A stretch of DNA of 64,000 nt from Actinoplanes sp. SE50/110. GTDB taxonomy: Bacteria; Actinomycetota; Actinomycetes; Mycobacteriales; Micromonosporaceae. The DNA lies in NCBI RefSeq assembly GCF_900119315.1, contig NZ_LT827010.1, forward strand, positions 7,558,001 through 7,622,000. The letters run 5' to 3'. Below are positions 51,144 through 59,269 of the stretch, one piece after another. The notes beneath the pieces were generated by a model. It had not been told where the DNA came from. It ran no database searches and saw only the letters and a program-made list of their open reading frames with translations. The position numbers and the translations under genes were made by a program. Positions within the stretch are counted from its first letter, which is position 1. Each line of letters starts with the position of its first letter.

Positions 51144-53074
51144 TGGGGGCGTCCCGCCGTCGGGTGAGCCAGGCTGTCGAAGTCGAAGCGGTAGATCGCC
51201 AGGTGCGGGCCGTCGTAGACCTTGATCAACCAGGGCATCGTGTCGAACTTGGTGAGCTGCGCCCGGTCGAAGGCAGGCACCCCGTCGTGGCGCAGTGGCT
51301 CGTTCGTCTCGAAGTAGATGTTGATGTCCGGCACCTGCTCGGCCATCCGCCGGTCGACCACCAGGAACTCGAAATGCCAGTCGCGCAGCTGGGCCAGCAG
51401 GTGCCGGTCGATCGGCTGCCCGGGGCGGGCGCGGTACAGGTCGTACGCCGGGAAGCTCGCCGACCCGGTGGCCGGCTGCTGCTCACCGTACGAGCCCAGG
51501 ATCAGCCCGGAGTAGCGGTCGGCGACCAGCCGGATCCCGCGCCCCTGGGTGTCCAGCAGCCAGTGTGCCGCGGCCAGCACCTCCGGGGTGGCGGCCCGGG
51601 TGTCCGAGCCGTAGACCGGCGGCCCGGGGAACCGGTACGACGGATTCATCCCGGCCGCGTTGTTGCCGACCAGCAGCACCGCGCCGATCGTGCCGAGCAG
51701 GGCACCGGCGATCGAGCGCAGCACCCGGCCGGCGAACAGGTCGAGCAGCGCCACCGCCGCCGGCGCCGCCGCGATGGCCAGGCCGAGATAGCTGAACGCC
51801 CAGGACCGGCGCGCGCCCTCGGCCCCGGCCGGGGTGAGGATCAGCAGGGTGGCCGGGAAGTACAGGCCGCCGAGCAGCAGCATCGCGGTGATCCCGGCGT
51901 GGGTGACCGGCTCCTCGGTGTGCCGGCGACGCCACCACAGCAGCAGCGCGCCGAGCATGGCGACGGTCGCCAGGCCCGGGGCGATGTACGCCGCGGTCTG
52001 CTCCCACCAGGGCAGCACCGACTTGCTGAACAGCTCCCGGCCGCCCTCCTCGCCGCCGGCCAGGCCGCCGATCTGGGTCAGCGCCCGGCCCAGGTACGGG
52101 TCGAGGTAGCTGCCGGTGCGCGGGGCGATGATGCCCAGCCAGATCGCCACGATCAGCGCGGTGCCCGAGGTCAGCGCCCAGACCACCCGGGCCGGCGTGA
52201 TCAGCTCCCGGACCCGCACCGACTGGACCGTGGTGACCAGCGCGAACAGCCCGAGAATCCCGGTCATCCAGAGCGCGGTCAGGTGGTGCGTGGCGGTCAT
52301 CACCAGGGCCAGCAGCAGGGTGCAGGCGGCCCAGCCGAGCCGGGCCCCGGTGGTGGTGGCCCGGCTCGCCCGGACCGCCGCGACCAGCGCCCAGACCAGG
52401 ATGCCGATGGCCAGCGACTCGTAGCCGAGCTGGGTGTCGAAGTAGAGGAACGAACTGTTCAGGCTGTAGCCGACGGCGGCCGCTGCGGCGATCCGCGCGT
52501 CCGGCCGCAGTTGCCCGGCGAGCACCGCCACCCCCAGGGTGAGCAGCACGTGCGCGGTGGTCAGCACGAACAGGGCGGCCTGCCAGACGCTCAGCCCGGT
52601 GAGCGCGGCCAGTCCGGCGACGCAGGCGTGCAGACCCGGGTAGTCGCCGATCACCCGGACGATCGGGTTGGCCTCGAAGAGCCGGCCGTCGGCCAGGATG
52701 TGGTGGCTCTGGCCCCAGTGCGCGTACTCGTCGTGGTAGAGCGGGCCGCTCGGGTGCCGCAGTAGTTTCGGCAGGTAGGTGAAGGCCCCGTAGCCGATCA
52801 GCACGGCCAGCCGCAGCCGCGGCGAGGTGCCGCGGCGCAGGGCCCACCAGCCGACCGGCAGGGTGAACAGCAGCATCCCGGCCCAGAACCAGCCGAACTG
52901 CCCGCCACGCCCCCATTCGGCCCGGTGGTACGCGGTCACGATCGCCGCGGTGCCGGCCGCCCCCGCCACGCTCAGCGAGGCCGCGCACCAGAGCGCCTCG
53001 GTGACCGGCGACCGCGGGCGGCCGGACCGCGACCCGACGAGCCCCGGCGCGGGCCGGGCGGTGACCGCGCTCAC
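51140..53074 (-). CDS. GT-C-like membrane glycosyltransferase or polymer assembly protein
   Basis: 644 residues from GTG 53074. About 12 membrane helices are spread over residues 30-520. The first exterior loop has LYHDEYAHWGQSHHILADG, an Asp-Glu motif placed as in GT-C glycosyltransferases that use lipid-linked donors. After the last helix there is a soluble exterior domain of about 110 residues, containing HFEFLVVDRRMAEQ and FETNEPL. The exact family is not recognised. It overlaps its neighbours by 4 nt at both ends. Confidence 0.75.
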   Translation of the reverse strand: MSAVTARPAPGLVGSRSGRPRSPVTEALWCAASLSVAGAAGTAAIVTAYHRAEWGRGGQFGWFWAGMLLFTLPVGWWALRRGTSPRLRLAVLIGYGAFTYLPKLLRHPSGPLYHDEYAHWGQSHHILADGRLFEANPIVRVIGDYPGLHACVAGLAALTGLSVWQAALFVLTTAHVLLTLGVAVLAGQLRPDARIAAAAAVGYSLNSSFLYFDTQLGYESLAIGILVWALVAAVRASRATTTGARLGWAACTLLLALVMTATHHLTALWMTGILGLFALVTTVQSVRVRELITPARVVWALTSGTALIVAIWLGIIAPRTGSYLDPYLGRALTQIGGLAGGEEGGRELFSKSVLPWWEQTAAYIAPGLATVAMLGALLLWWRRRHTEEPVTHAGITAMLLLGGLYFPATLLILTPAGAEGARRSWAFSYLGLAIAAAPAAVALLDLFAGRVLRSIAGALLGTIGAVLLVGNNAAGMNPSYRFPGPPVYGSDTRAATPEVLAAAHWLLDTQGRGIRLVADRYSGLILGSYGEQQPATGSASFPAYDLYRARPGQPIDRHLLAQLRDWHFEFLVVDRRMAEQVPDINIYFETNEPLRHDGVPAFDRAQLTKFDTMPWLIKVYDGPHLAIYRFDFDSLAHPTAGRPQ

Positions 53075-54177
53075 CGGCCTCCCGCTCCCGCGCCGGTGGG
53101 CAACGGCATCCCGGTGATCGCGGAGTACACCTCCCGGGTCGCGGCGACCACGTCGTCCCAGGTGGGCAGCGGCGCCGCGGTGGCCGACCGGCCGGCCGCG
53201 ACGGCGTCGCGCAGCGCGTCGGCCAGTGCCGTGGTGTCCTCCGGATCGGTCAGCCGGACCCACGCGTTGCTACCGGCCATCCCGGTCAGCTCGCGGTGGG
53301 CCGGGATCGGCGAGGCGACCGTGGGGATGCCGGCGGCCAGCGCGTCGGCGACGGTCATCCCGAACGCCTCGTGCGCCGAGGCGGAGACCGCCGCGGACGC
53401 CCGGGCCAGGCAGCCGGCGAACGCGGCGTCGTCGAGCCGGCCGTGGAAGACCACCCGGCCGGCCACTCCGAGGCGGCCGGTGACCTGCCGCAGCGCGCCG
53501 AGCGCCGGTCCGTCACCGACCACGTCCAGCCGGTACGCCGGCCCGAGCTCGGCGATCGCCCGGATCACCCGGTCCACCCGCTTGTAGTGCTCCAGCCGGC
53601 CGGCGCAGACGATGCCACGCACCCCGGTCCGCTTCCCGGGCACCACCGGGCGCGGGTCGGTCCCGTTCGGGATCACCACGGCCCGGCCACGCGCCTCCGG
53701 GAAGTCGCGGTGCAGCAGGTCCCGTTCGGCCTCCGTGACGCAGATGATCCGGCCGGCCCGGCCGACGATGCGGCGCCCGAACGGCCGATAGATCGGGTGT
53801 AATGCGGCACGTATCCGGGTATGTCCGGTGCCGTGATAGTGCGGTGTGAAGACCAGCGGGGTCGGATGCCGTCCGAGCGTGGCGCCCAGCGAGACCAGCG
53901 CGTGATAGCTGTGCGTGTGCAGCACGTCGTACTCCACCGCGTGATCGCGCACCCACCGCCACAGCGGCAGCGAGATCCGGTAGTCCCGGGCCGGCACGGT
54001 CAGCGGGAAACGCCGGACCAGCACGCCGTCGACCACCTCGGTGGTGCGGCCGGCGTGCTGGGTGAGCACCTCGACGTCGTCGCCGGCCGCGATCAGCCCG
54101 GCGCACAGGCGCCGCACGTGCGTCTCCACCCCGCCGATGTCGGGGTGGTACGCGTTCGAGACGACGCCGATCCTCAT
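53071..54177 (-). CDS. Glycosyltransferase family 4
   Basis: 368 residues. It begins MRIGVVSNAYHPDIGGVETH, has LHTHSYHALVSL and FTPHYHGTGHTRIR, then PNGTDPRPV, CAGRLEHYKRVDRVIRAI and the donor site ASAHEAFGMTVADALAAGIPTVAS. These are the standard GT4 (GT-B) blocks seen in mannosyl- and glucosyltransferases of polysaccharide loci. The 4-nt overlap with both neighbours indicates strict co-expression. Confidence 0.93.
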   Translation of the reverse strand: MRIGVVSNAYHPDIGGVETHVRRLCAGLIAAGDDVEVLTQHAGRTTEVVDGVLVRRFPLTVPARDYRISLPLWRWVRDHAVEYDVLHTHSYHALVSLGATLGRHPTPLVFTPHYHGTGHTRIRAALHPIYRPFGRRIVGRAGRIICVTEAERDLLHRDFPEARGRAVVIPNGTDPRPVVPGKRTGVRGIVCAGRLEHYKRVDRVIRAIAELGPAYRLDVVGDGPALGALRQVTGRLGVAGRVVFHGRLDDAAFAGCLARASAAVSASAHEAFGMTVADALAAGIPTVASPIPAHRELTGMAGSNAWVRLTDPEDTTALADALRDAVAAGRSATAAPLPTWDDVVAATREVYSAITGMPLPTGAGAGGR

Positions 54178-55070
54178 CGTGCCGCCCGCCCGGCCGGCTG
54201 CCGGGACCCGCGGCGCAGGCCGCGCGGCCACTCCCGGGCGATGGTGCGCAGTACCCGGATGCCGTCGGTGAACGCGTTCAGGTTGCTCACCCCGTGGATC
54301 CGGTCGTGCTCGAAGCTGGAGACCTCCTCGATCGCCAGCCGGGCGCGGGCGGCCCGCAGGGTGAGCAGCGTCTCGATCTCGAAGCCGTCGCCCCAGAGCC
54401 GCCCGTCCGCGCCGGCCGGCGCCGGCGACGTGCTGTCCAGGTCGAAGACGTCCCGGTGACAGGCCCAGAACGCGTTGTAGCCGTAGCAGAGGTCGCTGTA
54501 GCGGGTGCCGAAGAGCATGTTGACCAGGACGCTGAGCATCCTGTTGCCGGCCCGGCGCAACCGGGTGATGTCGGCACTGCCGCCGCCGGCGCGGAACCGG
54601 GAGCCCTTGGCGAAGTCGGCGCCGGCCCGCAGCGCTTCGAGGAAGCGGGGAATCTCGCCCGGGTCGGTCGACCCGTCCGCGTCGATCATCACGATGATGT
54701 CGCCGGTGCAGGCGGCGAAGCCGCAGGCCAGGGCGTTGCCCTTGCCCTTGCGGTTCTGGGTGACGACGCGGATGTCCGGCCGCAGCCGGCGGGCCACCGC
54801 CACCGTGTCGTCGGTGGAGCCGCCGTCGACCAGGATCACCTCGTCGACCCGGGGCAGCCGGGCGAAGACGTGCGGCAGGTTGCGGGCCTCGTTGAGCGCC
54901 GGCACGACGACGCTGACCAGCGGCTCGGGTTCGGCTTCGGCCGCCGGCCGGGCCGGCGGTTCGGTACCGGTCACGGACTGTTCGATCTGGTCGAGTTCCT
55001 CGAGCTGTTCGAGCTCCTCGAGCTCTTCGGTGCCGGTCTCGGGCGGGAGCACACGGTCGACCGTGGGCAT
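54174..55070 (-). CDS. Glycosyltransferase family 2, polyprenyl-phosphate sugar transferase type
   Basis: 298 residues. A Glu/Leu-rich N-terminal extension (EELEELEQLEELDQIEQ) likely forms a short coiled coil. The GT-A domain has VSVVVPALNEARNLPHVF, VDGGSTDDTV, RKGKGNALACGFAACTGD and the metal site VMIDADGSTDP. SDLCYGYNAFWACHRDVFDLD and GDGFEIETLL are typical of dolichyl-phosphate-mannose-synthase-like enzymes. There is no C-terminal membrane segment. It is the first gene of the overlapping operon and may supply the lipid-linked sugar used by the GT-C-like protein. GGAG precedes the ATG. Confidence 0.92.
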   Translation of the reverse strand: MPTVDRVLPPETGTEELEELEQLEELDQIEQSVTGTEPPARPAAEAEPEPLVSVVVPALNEARNLPHVFARLPRVDEVILVDGGSTDDTVAVARRLRPDIRVVTQNRKGKGNALACGFAACTGDIIVMIDADGSTDPGEIPRFLEALRAGADFAKGSRFRAGGGSADITRLRRAGNRMLSVLVNMLFGTRYSDLCYGYNAFWACHRDVFDLDSTSPAPAGADGRLWGDGFEIETLLTLRAARARLAIEEVSSFEHDRIHGVSNLNAFTDGIRVLRTIAREWPRGLRRGSRQPAGRAAR

Positions 55071-55203
55071 GGATTGTCTCCGATCGGGCAGGGTGGAGGC
55101 GGCCTCGGCGGGCCGGACGCATGGGTGCGGGGAGGTGGCGGACGGGTGTCACCGGTCCGCCGGGAGGGGCGGCCGGCGCCGCTCACACGACGCCGGCATG
55201 CCG

Positions 55204-55992
55204 TCACGCCTGCGGCGCGTCGACCGTCCAGTCGTAGACGTCCTGGTGGGAGACCCGGTCGCCGGTCGCGCCGGTGAAGCCGAGCCAGCCCGCACGGACA
55301 CCGGTCTCGCGCGCCACGTCGACCCGCTCGTCCAGCATCAATTTCTCCTTGGCGGTGCGGTACAGGCCCCGCACGTACACGCGCAGCCGGTGGTCGGCGC
55401 CGCCGTAGGTGATCCGCGCCTGGAACGGCTTGCCGTACAGCGGAATCGACGCGGTCACCGCCTTGAGGTGCCGGTCCGGATTACCGCCGAGCACCACGGC
55501 CAGGTGGTTGCTGTTCGGATCGGTGGAGTTCTGGAAGGTGTCGAACTCGACCGCCACGCTGCGGCGGATGCCGCGGTAGCCGAGGCCGCCGCCCCAGCCG
55601 CCGAGCGCGCGCGGCCCGTGGCCCTGGGCGAGGAACGCGATGCCGTCCCCGCCCGGCCGGTTGTGGTGCAGGAAGGCCTTGAACGACGTGCTGAACGACC
55701 GGTCCAGGTCGACCTTCCCGGTCGACCAGGCGGAGCCGATCTGCTTGTAGCCGCCGGCGGTGAGCTGGATGATCCGCTTGCCGGTGCCGGTCCGGGTGAT
55801 CAGCGCGGCGGTGCCGTTCAGCTCCAGGTCGTGCCCGTGGCCGTCGGTGATCGGGTGGCTCTCGTGCATGGCGCTCGGTGCGGCCGGCGCGCCCGTGGCG
55901 GGCACGGCGGCGAGTATCGACAGCACGGCGGAGACCAGCAGGCCACCCCGCGTCTGCCGCGATGAACGGGAAAGACGCACGACATGCTCCAT
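55204..55992 (-). CDS. Secreted L-type (legume-like) lectin domain protein
   Basis: 262 residues. A signal peptide of about 35 residues ends near GAPAAP. The remainder matches an L-type lectin beta-sandwich: LNGTAALITRTGTGKRIIQL, FSTSFKAFLHHNRPGGDGIAFLAQG, the carbohydrate/calcium region VAVEFDTFQNSTDPNSNHLAVVL, and the end VRAGWLGFTGATGD. No enzymatic domain or anchor follows. It likely binds sugar at the cell surface or in the matrix. A GGAG-preceded GTG at 55980 is an alternative start. It lies 133 nt upstream of the polysaccharide operon on the same strand. Confidence 0.82.
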   Translation of the reverse strand: MEHVVRLSRSSRQTRGGLLVSAVLSILAAVPATGAPAAPSAMHESHPITDGHGHDLELNGTAALITRTGTGKRIIQLTAGGYKQIGSAWSTGKVDLDRSFSTSFKAFLHHNRPGGDGIAFLAQGHGPRALGGWGGGLGYRGIRRSVAVEFDTFQNSTDPNSNHLAVVLGGNPDRHLKAVTASIPLYGKPFQARITYGGADHRLRVYVRGLYRTAKEKLMLDERVDVARETGVRAGWLGFTGATGDRVSHQDVYDWTVDAPQA

Positions 55993-56696
55993 TTCAGTCG
56001 ATTTGCCCGACTAAGACCTGGCCTAAGGTAGGGCAGACTTCGGAGTCGCGTGACCTAGTTGTGGTTATTTCTTCCCTTCGGGCCGAATCCCCGGCTCACT
56101 CGTGTAGACCCGCCCCGGACGGGGACGGCGCGAACCGGCCGAGGTCGAAGCGGGTCGTCCCGGTCGGCGCCGGGTCGGCGCGAAACTCCCCATCACCGGC
56201 ACGAACCTGAAGCCGCGCCCGAGAGAAGCCACACGCCACGGTTCGACCTCCACCCCACCCCGAGCACCCGGCGGCCAGGGGTGGACGGCGGCACTGCCCA
56301 TGCCGCCGGACCCGGCCACGACCACGGCGAAAGCGGGCATCTTTTTCACCATTCTCGAAAGGCTTGGTCAGCCCATTCCCGCCGGCCGGGTGCCGGGCGC
56401 GGAAAAGGCCGCGACCAACCCACAGCTTGCTCACAGACAGTCATGGCAGCGTTTACGCGGGCTGCGGGGTGTGGTTGAGTTAGGGCAGGTCAGCGAAAAA
56501 TCTGCCGATCACGATGAACCCCCGGCATCATCCGTTCGGCTGATGCCGGGGGTTCGCGGGTCACCACATATTTTTCCTTAAGTTTCGATCGCGGTATCAT
56601 TAAATATTGTTCCGGAATTGATTTCTCACCGGGCTGCTCCTAACGTCTGGGCGTCGGCGTCACACAATGGCGAACGTCACCATCGAAGGGCACGTC
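55993..56696. other. Intergenic region with a hairpin and an AT-rich promoter patch
   Basis: The region separates the lectin gene (minus) and the GGNQ surface protein gene (plus). It holds a 12-bp stem at 56519-56552 and an AT-rich stretch at 56565-56630. A 95-codon minus frame (56065-56352, starting MVKKMPAFAVVVAG) has a signal-like start but no ribosome site; I do not call it. Confidence 0.5.
56519..56552. terminator. Hairpin in the lectin/surface-protein gap
   Basis: 12-bp arms (56519-56530 with 56541-56552) and a 10-nt loop. It lies 145 nt before the surface protein start and could terminate an upstream transcript. Confidence 0.5.
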
Positions 56697-58172
56697 ATGG
56701 GAAGCACGGGTCACCGTCGTACCGGCCTCACGGCCGCCGGGTCGGGACGTGGCCGGCTGCTGGCCGCCGGTGCGGTCGTGCTGGCCGCCGGCGGCGCGAT
56801 CGGGTTCACCCAGTTGTCGCACGCCGACGAGACCCCGCAGGCCAAGGCCGCGAGCCAGAGCGGCGCGGGCAAGATCGTCAACGGGCAGAAGATCCTCACC
56901 GACACCTGCATCGACAGCCGGCTCCCGGCGCACGACGGCTTCCAGAAGGGTGACCGCTGCGTCTCCACCGAGTTCGGTGAGGTGGCCTCGGCCGCCAACG
57001 ACGCGTCGTTGCTGATCACCGCGGCGCCGGTGGTGGTCGCGCCGAACACGCCGTTCACGCTCAAGGTGAGCACCCGCAACCTGATCCGCGACCGGTTCCT
57101 CGCGGCCGGCAAGGGCGGCTACTACGTCGAGTCCAGCGTGCTGCAGAACGGGATCGTCCGCGGCCACTTCCACACCGCGTGCCGGATGCTGGCCAGCACC
57201 CGGTCCGCGCCCGACCCGGATCCGGTGCCGGCGTTCTTCGTGGCGACCGAGGACGGCAAGGGCGGGCGGACGCCGGACACGGTGACCATCCAGGTGCCGG
57301 GGCTGCCGGCCGAGGGCACCGCGCAGTGCGCGTCGTGGGCCGGTGACGGGTCGCACCGCACGCCGATGATGGAGCGGGCCAATCAGACGCCGGCCATCGA
57401 CGCCGTGCGGATCCTCGTCCGCGCCGGAAACGGTGGCAACCAGGGCGGCGGGAACCAGACCGGTGGCAACCAGGGCGGCGGCAACCAGACCGGTGGCAAC
57501 CAGGGCGGCGGCAACCAGACCGGTGGCAACCAGGGCGGCGGCAACCAGACCGGTGGCAACCAGGGCGGCGGCAACCAGACCGGCGGCAACCAGGGCGGGA
57601 ACAACACGGGCGGCGGCGCCAACACCGGGAACAACAACACCGGGGGCGGCGGGAACAACAACACCGGCGGGAACGCGACGGCCACGCCCAAGGCGACGGT
57701 GAAGTCGACCGTGGTGCCCACCCCGGCCCCGACCAAGACGGACAACGGCGGCGAGACGGTCGGGCAGACCAAGTCGACGATCATCACGACGAAGCCGACC
57801 ACCAAGGCGCCGACCAAGGCGGCCACCGCCTCCTCGACCGCCGGCAGCGACTCCTCGACCGCCGGCTCCTCCGGCGGCGACCCGGCGGCCGCCCCGGCGA
57901 AGACCACCAGAAAGGCCGAGCCGGAGGCGACCCCGACCGGGGACGCCGCACCGGCCGCCGACTACGGCGTGAACGTCGGCGCGGCCGACAACCCGGCGCC
58001 GAAGGGCACCGGGGGCCCGGGCGAGACGGTCGCCGAGCCGCCGGCGAGCACCAAGAGCGGGCCGCTGACGCTGCTCAGCGACCACCCGGCGGTGTTCGGG
58101 GGCGGGGCCGTGGTGATCCTTCTCGCGATCATCGGGTTCGCCTTCGCCCGGTCCCGGCCGCGGCGGTACTGA
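56697..58172 (+). CDS. Secreted repeat protein with C-terminal membrane anchor
   Basis: 491 residues from ATG 56697, which has GAAGGG 6 nt upstream. A signal-type helix (LLAAGAVVLAAGGAIGF) precedes a folded domain of about 200 residues with four cysteines (for example DTCIDS and GDRCVS), probably two disulfides. Next comes a run of five ten-residue units of the GGNQGGGNQT type, then Thr/Pro/Lys-rich wall-spanning sequence to residue 455. A C-terminal membrane helix (AVFGGGAVVILLAIIGFAFA) and basic tail RSRPRRY end it. The layout fits a wall-spanning surface protein, without a clear sortase motif. Function unknown. Confidence 0.82.
   Translation: MGSTGHRRTGLTAAGSGRGRLLAAGAVVLAAGGAIGFTQLSHADETPQAKAASQSGAGKIVNGQKILTDTCIDSRLPAHDGFQKGDRCVSTEFGEVASAANDASLLITAAPVVVAPNTPFTLKVSTRNLIRDRFLAAGKGGYYVESSVLQNGIVRGHFHTACRMLASTRSAPDPDPVPAFFVATEDGKGGRTPDTVTIQVPGLPAEGTAQCASWAGDGSHRTPMMERANQTPAIDAVRILVRAGNGGNQGGGNQTGGNQGGGNQTGGNQGGGNQTGGNQGGGNQTGGNQGGGNQTGGNQGGNNTGGGANTGNNNTGGGGNNNTGGNATATPKATVKSTVVPTPAPTKTDNGGETVGQTKSTIITTKPTTKAPTKAATASSTAGSDSSTAGSSGGDPAAAPAKTTRKAEPEATPTGDAAPAADYGVNVGAADNPAPKGTGGPGETVAEPPASTKSGPLTLLSDHPAVFGGGAVVILLAIIGFAFARSRPRRY
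57432..57599 (+). repeat. 30-bp tandem repeat encoding the GGNQ region
   Basis: Five full units begin at 57432, 57462, 57492, 57522 and 57552, with a partial sixth at 57582. Units are nearly identical, differing by single bases, which suggests recent expansion. All changes in copy number would stay in frame. Confidence 0.95.
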
Positions 58173-58353
58173 ACCGGCCACCGGCCACGGTGGACATTCA
58201 CAGGGCGGTGCTCCGGCGTACTCTTCGCCGGGCGCCGCCCTGCCCACGTCGTACCACCGGATCGGCGGCCGCCGTCGCCGGCGACCGTGACCCGGCAGGG
58301 GTGCCCGCCGGAAATCGAAGAGTGCCCGATGGGGGCGGTCGTCCGGCCGAAAT

Positions 58354-58372
58354 GAAGGGTAGCCTTACCTGC
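58354..58372 (+). promoter_or_regulatory. Iron box (IdeR/DmdR-type operator) upstream of the siderophore-interacting protein
   Basis: The 19-mer matches the DtxR-family consensus TTAGGTTAGGCTAACCTAA at 12 positions, best in the right half (TAGCCTTACCT). It ends 33 nt before the ATG, where repressor binding would block transcription. Confidence 0.6.
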
Positions 58373-58405
58373 CGGAGATCCCCTCCGGCGAGTTGAGGTG
58401 CAGAG

Positions 58406-59236
58406 ATGGCGAACAGACCAGCGCGGCCGGCCCATCAGGGCGTGGTCACCCGGGTGGAGCGGCTGACGCCGCACATGGTGCGGGTGGTGATCGGCGGCGA
58501 GGCGATCGGCCGGCTCGACGCCGCGCGCTTCACCGACCACTACATCAAGGTGCTGTTCCCGCGCGACGGCGTCACCTATCCGGAGCCGTTCGACGTCGGC
58601 ACGATCCGCGAGACCATGCCGCGCGAGGACTGGCCGCTCGTCCGCACGTACACGGTGCGTAAGTGGCTGCCCGAGGTGCCCGAGCTGTGGGTCGACTTCG
58701 TGGTGCACGGCGACGAGGGGATCGCCGGGCCGTGGGCGGCGCGGGCCCGGCCCGGCGACGTGGTCCGGTTCTCCGGCCCCGGCGGGGCGTATGCGCCGTC
58801 GCCCGACGCGGACTGGCACCTGCTCGCCGGCGACGAGAGCGCCCTGCCGGCGATCGCCGCCGCGCTCGCCGGCATGCCCGACGGCGCGCCCGTCCGGGCG
58901 TATCTGGAGGTCGACGGTCCCGACGAGGAGCAGGAGTTGCCCACCGCCGCGGACGCCGAGATCGTCTGGCTGCACCGGGGTGACCGGCCGGTCGGCGAGG
59001 CGCTGGTGAAAGCGGTGCGCGAGCTGGAGTTCCCGGCCGGGCGGGTGCACGCCTTCGTGCACGGCGAGGCCGGCTTCGTCAAGGAGCTGCGCGGCTATCT
59101 GCGGGTCGAGCGGGAGCTGCCGATGGAGCAGCTGTCGATCTCCGGCTACTGGCGCCGCGGGTTGAACGAGGACGGCTGGCAGTCCAGCAAGAGGGAGTGG
59201 AACGCGCAGGTCGAACGCGAACAGGAGACCCGCTGA
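58406..59236 (+). CDS. Siderophore-interacting protein, flavin-dependent ferric-siderophore reductase
   Basis: 276 residues. The N-terminal FAD-binding barrel has RVERLTPHMVRVVIGG, FTDHYIKVLFP and the flavin motif RTYTVRKW; the C-terminal half has HLLAGDESALPAIAAALAGMP, typical of the SIP family, and HAFVHGEAGFVKELRGYL. The ending ISGYWRRGLNEDGWQSSKREW is a family hallmark. It releases iron from imported ferric siderophores. An iron box upstream implies derepression when iron is scarce. An MFS transporter gene follows 33 nt after. Confidence 0.94.
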   Translation: MANRPARPAHQGVVTRVERLTPHMVRVVIGGEAIGRLDAARFTDHYIKVLFPRDGVTYPEPFDVGTIRETMPREDWPLVRTYTVRKWLPEVPELWVDFVVHGDEGIAGPWAARARPGDVVRFSGPGGAYAPSPDADWHLLAGDESALPAIAAALAGMPDGAPVRAYLEVDGPDEEQELPTAADAEIVWLHRGDRPVGEALVKAVRELEFPAGRVHAFVHGEAGFVKELRGYLRVERELPMEQLSISGYWRRGLNEDGWQSSKREWNAQVEREQETR

Positions 59237-59269
59237 CCGGGGCCGCCCCGGCCCGGCGATGATGGTCTT

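Noticed and set aside
56065..56352. 95-codon minus-strand frame beginning MVKKMPAFAVVVAG
   Set aside because: The start looks signal-like, but there is no ribosome site, the remainder is Pro/Arg/Gly-rich and no family is recognised. Left as part of the intergenic region.
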